A DNA stretch of 5,893 nt, taken from CAZEZY01 sp964516635. GTDB lineage: Bacteria; Pseudomonadota; Gammaproteobacteria; Burkholderiales; Burkholderiaceae_C. Shown here piece after piece: positions 1 through 4,700 of the stretch. How positions within the stretch are numbered: position 1 is the first letter of the stretch; each line of letters opens with the position of its first letter. The position numbers were made by a program, and so were the translations under genes. The notes beneath the pieces are model-generated. The model was not told the DNA's origin and made no database searches. It worked only from the letters and a program-made list of their open reading frames with translations. The stretch covers positions 1 through 5,893 of the forward strand of contig CAZEZY010000140.1 of assembly GCA_964516635.1 (NCBI GenBank), written 5' to 3'.

Positions 1-124
1 TCTGCTCGCCTTCGCCCAGGCGCATGATGGTGCCTTTGCCGAACTGCTTTTCAATCTGGGCGAGGGCAGCCTGGAGGGCCTTGGCCTTTTCGCTGTCCTG
101 GGGCTTGGTTGCGGTTGCGTTCAT
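1..124 (-). CDS. recA: RecA recombinase, N-terminal 41 codons (5' end only)
   Basis: RecA is the cytoplasmic ATP-dependent strand-exchange protein of homologous recombination and the co-protease that triggers LexA cleavage. Only the start is here. The reverse strand from 124 reads MNATATKPQDSEKAKALQ and then the RecA N-terminal segment AQIEKQFGKGTIMRLGEGEQ, which matches the near-invariant AQIEKQFGKGxIMRLG of proteobacterial RecA. The ATP-binding and DNA-binding loops lie beyond the left edge. The start is ATG at 124-122, preceded after six bases by a good ribosome-binding site, AAGGAG (136-131 on the reverse strand). It is divergent from the marR-type gene. The identification is firm; the rest of the gene cannot be judged. 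Confidence 0.96.
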   Translation of the reverse strand, partial: MNATATKPQDSEKAKALQAALAQIEKQFGKGTIMRLGEGEQ

Positions 125-288
125 GAAAATCTCCTTGTGAAACATGGGGTTGAAGCACCAGCCTCCCTGGCTTCAACGACTTGCTGTCGGTGCTTGGATG
201 GCAGTGTATCGCCGAATAAAACAAAATTTCTTCATTATTTGGTCAGTTTGCTTTACTATTTGCCGGTGTCTGTTTCCGGTTCTCCTGC
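125..288. promoter_or_regulatory. Divergent intergenic region between recA and the marR-type gene
   Basis: These 164 bases must hold the recA promoter (leftward) and probably the MarR gene promoter (rightward). The part from about 213 to 262 is clearly AT-richer than the surrounding genes. I see no good -35/-10 pair for recA. I found no CTGT-N8-ACAG LexA site: the two CTGT tetramers on the + strand (near 184 and 270) are not followed by ACAG at the right distance, and there is no ACAG on that strand. No convincing MarR operator palindrome is seen; AATAA at 215-219 with TTATT at 235-239 is too short to count. Confidence 0.6.
231..259 (+). promoter_or_regulatory. Possible promoter for the marR-type gene
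   Basis: TTCATT (231-236) and TACTAT (254-259) are spaced by 17 bases. The -10 matches four of six sigma-70 consensus positions and the -35 three of six. It lies in the AT-rich part of the intergenic region and would give a leader of about 20 bases before the ATG at 289. It is a by-eye call with weak consensus match. Confidence 0.28.
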
Positions 289-777
289 ATGCCATTCGAC
301 TCCCCGCGCTTACCTGTCTCGGGCTGGCGTCTCACCCACCTGGGACGTCTCATGGGCCATGCCCTTCGGCGCTTTGACGAGCGGGTGCTCGAACTCATGA
401 CCCACTCGGCACGCGCGCCACTGGCCCTCTCTCACCTGGCCGCAAGGGGACAGGTCGGGGCAGCGATCGTGCACGTCACGCGTCACCTTGCGCTGGAAGG
501 TTCCCGCCTCACCGATCTGGCCGAGAGCGCTGGCATGTCCAAGCAGGCGATGGGGAGCCTGGTGGACCAGTGTGAAGCCTGGGGACTGGTGCGGCGTGAA
601 ACGGAAACGCGGGATCGGCGCGCCAGGCTGATCGTGTTCACGCCCACCGGTCTGGACTGGCTTGAAGCCTTCCGGGAGGCCGTGCAACAGGCCGAAGCCG
701 AATTTCGGCAGGAAGTGGGTGAACAGGTGGCCACGGTGGTGGCGCTGGGGCTGGAGGCTTACGCACAAGGTTACTGA
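289..777 (+). CDS. MarR-family winged-helix transcriptional regulator
   Basis: A 162-residue protein of normal MarR length, expected to be a cytoplasmic dimer that binds DNA and responds to a small ligand or oxidant. An N-terminal dimerisation helix (about residues 17-38) is followed by the winged helix-turn-helix. SRLTDLAESAGMSKQAMGSL (72-91) gives the two HTH helices, a linker reads CEAWGLVRRE, and the basic wing is TRDRRARLIVFTPTG (about 107-121), the typical MarR D-x-R pattern. The C-terminal helix (122-148) completes the dimer domain. The ATG at 289 lacks an obvious ribosome-binding site. The ATG at 352 (residue 22) is an alternative but would remove part of the first helix. The gene diverges from recA and lies 72 bases before the response regulator. 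The ligand and target genes cannot be told from sequence; autoregulation through the shared intergenic region is a guess. Confidence 0.88.
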   Translation: MPFDSPRLPVSGWRLTHLGRLMGHALRRFDERVLELMTHSARAPLALSHLAARGQVGAAIVHVTRHLALEGSRLTDLAESAGMSKQAMGSLVDQCEAWGLVRRETETRDRRARLIVFTPTGLDWLEAFREAVQQAEAEFRQEVGEQVATVVALGLEAYAQGY

Positions 778-788
778 GCGCCTAAAAT
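759..788 (+). promoter_or_regulatory. Possible promoter before the response regulator
   Basis: TAAAAT (783-788) matches five of six positions of the -10 consensus. TTACGC (759-764) is a poor -35 at an 18-base spacing, overlapping the end of the marR-type gene. If real, the two-component pair can be transcribed separately from the MarR gene, with a leader of about 55 bases. Confidence 0.32.
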
Positions 789-836
789 GCGGTGAAAGCC
801 GGCAGCACGCACGGCCCTCTGCAAACTGACGCCCCT

Positions 837-842
837 GAGGAG
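837..842 (+). promoter_or_regulatory. Ribosome-binding site of the response regulator gene
   Basis: GAGGAG ends seven bases before the ATG at 850. It fixes that start and argues against a start further upstream. Confidence 0.75.
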
Positions 843-849
843 ACACCCC

Positions 850-1524
850 ATGCGCATTCTCATCGCCGAAGACGATCAGGTGCTCGCCGACGGTTTGTTG
901 CGCACGCTGCGTGCGGCCGGGGCGGCTGTCGACCACGTGTCCAGCGGTACCGAGGCCGATGCCGCCCTCATGACGAACAACGAGTTCGATCTGCTCATCC
1001 TCGATCTGGGCTTGCCCAAAATGCACGGCCTGGATGTGCTCAAACGGTTGCGAAGCCGGGGCTCCACCCTGGCGGTGCTGATCCTGACGGCTGCCGATTC
1101 GGTCGACGAACGTGTGCGGGGACTGGACCTGGGCGCAGACGATTACATGGCCAAGCCCTTTGCCTTGCAGGAGCTGGAGGCCCGGGTCCGGGCCCTGGTG
1201 CGGCGTGGCAACGGGGCGGCCACGAGCCAGATCAAACACGGGCCGCTGGTCTATGATCAGGCGGGACGGGTCGCCACCATCGACGGCAAGATGGTCGAGC
1301 TTTCGGCGCGCGAACTGGGTTTGCTGGAGGTGCTGCTCCAGCGCGCCGGCCGCCTGGTCAGCAAGGACCAGCTTGTGGAACGGCTGTGCGAATGGGGCGA
1401 AGAAGTGAGCAACAACGCCATCGAGGTGTACATCCACCGACTGCGCAAGAAGATCGAAAAGGGCCCGATCCGCATCGCCACCGTGCGGGGATTGGGATAC
1501 TGCCTTGAAAAAATCCCTGGCTGA
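850..1524 (+). CDS. OmpR/PhoB-family two-component response regulator (TctD/QseB-like)
   Basis: A 224-residue cytoplasmic transcription factor switched on by phosphorylation from its partner kinase. The receiver domain (1-115) has all the key residues: acidic pair D8-D9, phospho-acceptor D52 in LILDLGLP, T80 in LILTAADS, and K102 in YMAKPF. The C-terminal winged helix (about 124-221) shows the OmpR pattern: ELSARELGLLEVLLQRAGR, VSKDQL, the recognition helix NNAIEVYIHRLRKKI, and the closing RIATVRGLGYCLE hairpin. Length and order are typical and nothing is missing. The start is supported by GAGGAG seven bases upstream. Its last 20 bases overlap the kinase gene, so the two are very likely translated together. 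By resemblance it belongs to the TctD/QseB group, whose members control tricarboxylate uptake or motility and envelope genes. The regulon here is unknown, as no transporter gene is next to it. Confidence 0.95.
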   Translation: MRILIAEDDQVLADGLLRTLRAAGAAVDHVSSGTEADAALMTNNEFDLLILDLGLPKMHGLDVLKRLRSRGSTLAVLILTAADSVDERVRGLDLGADDYMAKPFALQELEARVRALVRRGNGAATSQIKHGPLVYDQAGRVATIDGKMVELSARELGLLEVLLQRAGRLVSKDQLVERLCEWGEEVSNNAIEVYIHRLRKKIEKGPIRIATVRGLGYCLEKIPG

Positions 1525-2998
1525 AGCCTCGCCGCTGGACCCACAGCCGGAAACGGCCGACCCCCCGCTGTCATTCGGCCTGTTCCAGCGCGAGCAGCGC
1601 AGTCTGTTCGGCGAAATCCTGGACTGGATGCTCACGCCACTGCTCTTGCTGTGGCCACTGTCGCTGGCACTCACGTGGTTTGTGGCGCAGGGCATTGCGA
1701 GCAAGCCGTACGACCGGGCCCTGGAATTCAACCTGCTGGCACTCACCCAGTTTGTGGTGGTGCAGAACGGCCTGACCCAATTCAATCTGACGAGTCAGGC
1801 GCGCGATCTGCTCCGGGCCGACGACACCGATCTCATTTTTTATCAGGTTCGTGAGGCATCGGGCCGGGTCATCAGTGGAGATCCGGACTTTCCCACGCCG
1901 AATCCCGAGCTGCGGGTGCGGCCAGGCGAGGTGCACCTGCGCGACGACGTTGTCCGTGACGAGGTGGTCCGGGTGGCTTTCACCTGGATCGACCGCCACT
2001 CGGAGCCGGGACAGCGCGTGCTGATGCAGGTGGCAGAGACGAGGGGGAAACGGTCGAAGCTCGCCACCGAGATCATCAAAGGCGTGATGGTGCCGCAGTT
2101 CATCATCCTGCCGCTCGCGGTGCTGCTGGTGTGGCTGGCGCTGGTGCGCGGCATCCGGCCGCTGAACGACCTGGAGCAGCGCATCCGCGCCCGCAAGCCC
2201 GACGATCTCAGCCCGATAGACAACGAGCACGTCCCCCAGGAGGTGGCGCCGCTGGTGTCGTCCATCAACGACTTGCTGCACCGGCTCAAGACGTCGGTCA
2301 GCAACCAGAAGCGGTTCCTCGCCGATGCGGCTCACCAGCTCAAGACGCCGCTTGCAGGATTGCGGATGCAGGCCGAAATGGCCCAGAAGGCGTCAGGGGA
2401 TGAGGTGAATCGATCCCTTCAGCAGATTGCCAAGTCCAGCATGCGAGCGACGCACACGGTCAATCAGTTGCTGGCACTCGCGCGCGCCGAAACGTCGGGC
2501 AGGAGCCTGCCCAGCATTCCGCTGGACCTGGCGCAGGCCGTGACCGAGGTGATTGAGGATTCGCTCCCGCGGGCCCTCGACAAGCGCATCGACCTGGGCT
2601 ATGAGGGGCCGGAGCACATGCCGCCAGGGTGCAGCCTGATGGGCAATCCCACGCTGATCCGTGAAATGGTGCGCAACCTGGTGGACAACGCGATCAACTA
2701 CACGCCCGCAGACGGGGTGGTGACGGTGCGGCTGCTGGTCGACCGGTTCAGTGGTGTGCAGGTGTTGCAGGTCGAAGACGACGGCCCCGGCATTCCGGAA
2801 GCGGAACGCGATCTGGTGCTGGAGCCCTTTTACCGGGCATTGGGGACCAATGTCGACGGTTCGGGTCTCGGGCTGGCGATCGTTCAGGAAATTGCCAACC
2901 AGCATGGGGCCAAGCTGCAACTCGAAGACACCCACCCCGCTCGCGCTGCGCGGCGGGGTTTGCGCGTATCGGTTCGTTTTGGGGCGACGGCCGATTAA
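1505..2998 (+). CDS. Sensor histidine kinase, TctE/QseC type
   Basis: A 497-residue inner-membrane sensor kinase and partner of the preceding regulator. Order: a cytoplasmic N-terminal stretch (1-41) with QRSLFGEILDW; TM1 (about 43-64); a periplasmic domain of about 130 residues starting PYDRALEFNLLALTQFVVVQ, the signature of the TctE-type sensor domain (2CSK_N); TM2 (about 196-215); HAMP (216-262); and the dimerisation/phosphotransfer helix FLADAAHQLKTPL with phospho-acceptor H277. The ATPase domain has the N box (REMVRNLVDNAINYTP, N391/N395), G1 (VEDDGPGIP, 423-431), F box (FYRALG) and G2 (GSGLGLAIV, 452-460). All catalytic motifs are intact. The start is TTG at 1505, inside the regulator gene. 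The first in-frame ATG (1628) would delete the conserved segment just before TM1, so TTG is preferred. The stop codon shares TTAA with the convergent transferase gene. The signal sensed is unknown. Confidence 0.94.
   Translation: MKKSLAEASPLDPQPETADPPLSFGLFQREQRSLFGEILDWMLTPLLLLWPLSLALTWFVAQGIASKPYDRALEFNLLALTQFVVVQNGLTQFNLTSQARDLLRADDTDLIFYQVREASGRVISGDPDFPTPNPELRVRPGEVHLRDDVVRDEVVRVAFTWIDRHSEPGQRVLMQVAETRGKRSKLATEIIKGVMVPQFIILPLAVLLVWLALVRGIRPLNDLEQRIRARKPDDLSPIDNEHVPQEVAPLVSSINDLLHRLKTSVSNQKRFLADAAHQLKTPLAGLRMQAEMAQKASGDEVNRSLQQIAKSSMRATHTVNQLLALARAETSGRSLPSIPLDLAQAVTEVIEDSLPRALDKRIDLGYEGPEHMPPGCSLMGNPTLIREMVRNLVDNAINYTPADGVVTVRLLVDRFSGVQVLQVEDDGPGIPEAERDLVLEPFYRALGTNVDGSGLGLAIVQEIANQHGAKLQLEDTHPARAARRGLRVSVRFGATAD
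2934..2959. other. Strong GC-rich hairpin near the 3' ends of the convergent genes
   Basis: Arms ACCCCGC (2934-2940) and GCGGGGT (2953-2959) enclose CGCG (2942-2945) and CGCG (2949-2952), with a CTG loop and a single bulged T at 2941. That is 11 base pairs, nearly all G-C. It lies inside the last codons of the kinase gene and 36 bases past the transferase stop on the other strand. On the + strand only TT follows, and on the minus strand no T run follows, so it does not meet the usual form of an intrinsic terminator. It may protect the 3' end of the transferase transcript, or may simply reflect the coding sequence (HPARAARRG). Confidence 0.4.
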
Positions 2999-3651
2999 GC
3001 CGCCGCAGGCTTGTAAACGTTGAGTTGCAGCTTTTCGCGCTCGACGACACGCGCCACGGCGGGCAATGCCGCGAAGGCCTGTGCCAGCGCCCAGGTCTGC
3101 GGGAGGGTGGTGGGATCGATGCCCGCAAAGCCGCCCCAGCGCAGGAAAGTGAGCGCGTAGGCGTCCAGCACGCCCGGATTCGCGCCCGTCAGCCAGGGCG
3201 TGTTTTTCTTGGCCACCATGGACTCGATCTCGCCCAGCAGTTCGCGGTACTTGCCGACGTTGTAAGCCTTGACCGCTGCCTGTGCTTCGGCGTGGTCGGT
3301 GAACTTCTGCGGCATGAACACGTGGGTGAACGTGGGGTGCACCGTGTTGTTCATCCACACGAAGGTCTCGACCACTCGGGTGCGTTCGATGCCGCCCTTG
3401 GGCAGCAGGCCAGCATCGGGCAGGCGCTGGTCGAGGTGCAGCACGATCGCCACGATCTGGGTGATGACGTCGCTGCCATCCACCAGCACCGGCACCTGGC
3501 CGCGCGGGTTCATGGCCAGGTATTCGGCGCTTTGCTGCTCGCCCTTGTGCAGCTTGACCATCACGGGTTCGAACGCCGCGCCAGCCAATTCCAGCAGGGC
3601 ATGGGGCACAAAGGAACAGGCGCCGGGGGCGTAATACAGCTTGAGGCTCAT
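2995..3651 (-). CDS. Glutathione S-transferase, beta-class-like
   Basis: A 218-residue cytoplasmic enzyme of the GST superfamily, expected to bind glutathione and conjugate it to, or use it to reduce, electrophilic substrates. The thioredoxin-fold N-terminal domain (1-78) begins MSLKLYYAPGACSFVPHALL, the beta-class opening with its characteristic Cys (C12 here, Cys10 in E. coli GstA). It continues with the cis-proline segment NPRGQVPVL (48-56). The usual E-S/G pair that holds the glutathione gamma-glutamyl group (TEGVAI in E. coli GstA) reads TQIVAI here, so Q65 replaces Glu; Gln occurs at this place in some other GST classes. The helical C-terminal domain (about 88-212) has the conserved core aspartate D163 in LDAYALTFLRW. 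The start is ATG at 3651, with GGAGA six bases upstream. It follows the dinD-like gene by 54 bases. Its substrate cannot be predicted. Confidence 0.92.
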   Translation of the reverse strand: MSLKLYYAPGACSFVPHALLELAGAAFEPVMVKLHKGEQQSAEYLAMNPRGQVPVLVDGSDVITQIVAIVLHLDQRLPDAGLLPKGGIERTRVVETFVWMNNTVHPTFTHVFMPQKFTDHAEAQAAVKAYNVGKYRELLGEIESMVAKKNTPWLTGANPGVLDAYALTFLRWGGFAGIDPTTLPQTWALAQAFAALPAVARVVEREKLQLNVYKPAAA

Positions 3652-3657
3652 GTGGGG

Positions 3658-3662
3658 TCTCC
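3658..3662 (-). promoter_or_regulatory. Ribosome-binding site of the glutathione S-transferase gene
   Basis: GGAGA on the reverse strand, six bases before the ATG at 3651. It supports that start. Confidence 0.65.
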
Positions 3663-3680
3663 AGAAGGTTATGGTTCAGA

Positions 3681-3709
3681 ACGGTAATGATAGGGGTTTG
3701 TGGCGTCAA
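3681..3709 (-). promoter_or_regulatory. Possible promoter of the glutathione S-transferase gene
   Basis: On the reverse strand TTGACG (3709-3704) matches five of six -35 positions. It is followed after exactly 17 bases by TACCGT (3686-3681), which matches three of six -10 positions. Transcription would begin about 7 bases later and give a leader of roughly 20 bases. The -35 contains the TGA stop codon of the dinD-like gene (3708-3706). If active, the transferase is not wholly dependent on read-through from upstream. Confidence 0.4.
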
Positions 3710-4584
3710 TCCTGAGGCGTGGGGCCACTTCCACCTGTCTGGCGCCTGCGGTTAACCAACTTTTTGGTGGGTTGGTCAGGGGGCAGGTGGTTGCCAGCCG
3801 ACAGCACCGACTGCCCGGATTGCGCCTCCAGTTGCCGCCGCGCCTGCTGGGCAATGCGCCCACCGGTGACGGCTGCCAGCTTGTTCTGCTGCAAGCCGGT
3901 AGCCTGCTGGCTCTCGGCCACCTGGCGGGTGGACAGCTCAGCCAGGGCGGTGAAAATCAGTTCGGCTTCCGTCATGTGGTCACGCAGGTTGTGGGTCTTC
4001 AGGCCTTTCATGGCCTTGTGCTCCTGCACGCTCACGCCCGACCATTCCTGGTGGATGATGTTGGTGAGAATGGCGAACTCCTGACCTTCCTTGATGTCGT
4101 GCTCGCGCCAGTAGTCGGTCAGCTTGTTGCGCGTTTCCTGCCCCATCATGCGCTGCTGGATCCACTTGTCGCTGCGGCCATGCTGCTGCCAGGTCTGGCG
4201 TGCGCGGTTCAGCGACAAGGCCGGGTCTGCCATTTCCTGCATGCGCTCGTGGCCCACCTTGGCCAGCCAGCGTTTGATGGGTTCGGCCTTGGGGCTGGGG
4301 ATGGACTGCACCAGGCGCAGCAGGGTTTCGGCGGTGGCGACATCGGTGAGGCGTTGCTTTCCATCGGGGGCCGTCAGTTTCAACCTTACGATTTTTTCGT
4401 AAGGTTGGTCAGAGCCGGCCTCCGCCGAAAGTTTTCGTTTCAAGTCAGACCAGTAACGGTTCGGGTTTGCACTGTCGGTCAACAACTGCACCACGTCGAT
4501 GACCGAGAACCACCAGGTTTCGGTGTCCTCGTCGTAAACCCGGCGGATGTGTTCGCCGTTGAAGCTGGCGGGGGAGATGCTCAT
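3706..4584 (-). CDS. BRO-N domain protein with DinD-like C-terminal region
   Basis: A 292-residue protein. Residues 11-100 look like a BRO-N domain, the putative DNA-binding domain found in phage antirepressors: IRRVYDEDTETWWFSVIDVV, then NRYWSDLKRKL and the LTDVATAETLLRLVQSI segment. The second half resembles E. coli DinD: FAILTNIIHQEWSGVSVQEH, KGLKTHNLRDHMTEAEL and GGRIAQQARRQLE (168-254) line up with FAIFQNHGYQG, KGLKKNQKILDHMGSTEL and VGRKVRQTIQELGG of DinD as I remember it. DinD is SOS-induced and has been reported to act against RecA filaments; whether this protein does so is unknown. The tail (255-292) is polar and probably disordered. The ATG at 4584 is chosen because AGAGGA lies eight bases upstream; an in-frame start at 4662 would add 26 residues with no ribosome-binding site seen. 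The DNA is less GC-rich than its neighbours, so transfer is possible. An exact inverted repeat lies within codons 60-68. Confidence 0.8.
   Translation of the reverse strand: MSISPASFNGEHIRRVYDEDTETWWFSVIDVVQLLTDSANPNRYWSDLKRKLSAEAGSDQPYEKIVRLKLTAPDGKQRLTDVATAETLLRLVQSIPSPKAEPIKRWLAKVGHERMQEMADPALSLNRARQTWQQHGRSDKWIQQRMMGQETRNKLTDYWREHDIKEGQEFAILTNIIHQEWSGVSVQEHKAMKGLKTHNLRDHMTEAELIFTALAELSTRQVAESQQATGLQQNKLAAVTGGRIAQQARRQLEAQSGQSVLSAGNHLPPDQPTKKLVNRRRQTGGSGPTPQD
4381..4407. repeat. Perfect 11-bp inverted repeat with 5-base loop inside the dinD-like gene
   Basis: The arms are CAACCTTACGA (4381-4391) and TCGTAAGGTTG (4397-4407), exact reverse complements separated by TTTTT (4392-4396). On the coding strand the loop is AAAAA. 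It encodes QPYEKIVRL (residues 60-68 of the dinD-like protein). No T run follows on either strand, so it is not a standard terminator. Its role, if any, is unknown. Confidence 0.75.
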
Positions 4585-4592
4585 CGTTGTGT

Positions 4593-4598
4593 TCCTCT
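4593..4598 (-). promoter_or_regulatory. Ribosome-binding site deciding the dinD-like start
   Basis: AGAGGA on the reverse strand, eight bases before the ATG at 4584. This favours 4584 over the longer in-frame start at 4662. Confidence 0.6.
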
Positions 4599-4657
4599 CA
4601 CGATCCATCTTTGTTTGATTGATCCCCTGAAATTTGGCAACAAACTGGGTAACCACG

Positions 4658-4695
4658 CTCACTGCTTATCTCCCTGTGATAGCTTCTTGAGTGAG
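4658..4695. other. Imperfect hairpin in the topB/dinD-like gap
   Basis: Outer arms CTCACT (4658-4663) and AGTGAG (4690-4695) enclose GCTTATC (4664-4670) and GATAGC (4678-4683), with one bulged base, a 7-base loop and a 6-base bulge (TTCTTG) on one side. It lies just after the topB stop codon (4703-4701). Read leftward no T run follows, so an intrinsic terminator for topB is doubtful. The remaining gap (4585-4657) shows no clear promoter and no CTGT-N8-ACAG LexA site. Confidence 0.3.
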
Positions 4696-4700
4696 GGGGT

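Noticed and set aside
183..206. CTGT...GCAG near 183-203 as a LexA box
   Set aside because: The half-sites are too far apart for the 8-base spacing of the SOS operator and the second half does not match ACAG.
310..1785. Long open frame of 491 codons on the minus strand
   Set aside because: It runs antisense through the marR-type gene, the response regulator and the kinase start, all of which have clear family motifs. Its translation shows no recognisable domain. Long antisense frames are expected in GC-rich DNA.
2393..3709. Open frame of 438 codons on the minus strand
   Set aside because: It overlaps the transferase in another frame and the kinase in antisense, and its translation is low-complexity Arg/Ala/His-rich with no domain. 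It is a shadow.
3755..3776. Inverted repeat ACCAAC...GTTGGT with a 10-base spacer as a terminator
   Set aside because: Only six base pairs, inside the C-terminal codons of the dinD-like gene (which reads through it), and no T run follows the stem on the minus strand.
4585..4662. N-terminal extension of the dinD-like protein by 26 residues
   Set aside because: No ribosome-binding site was seen at 4662, while the start at 4584 has AGAGGA at good spacing and places the BRO-N domain close to the N-terminus, as is usual.
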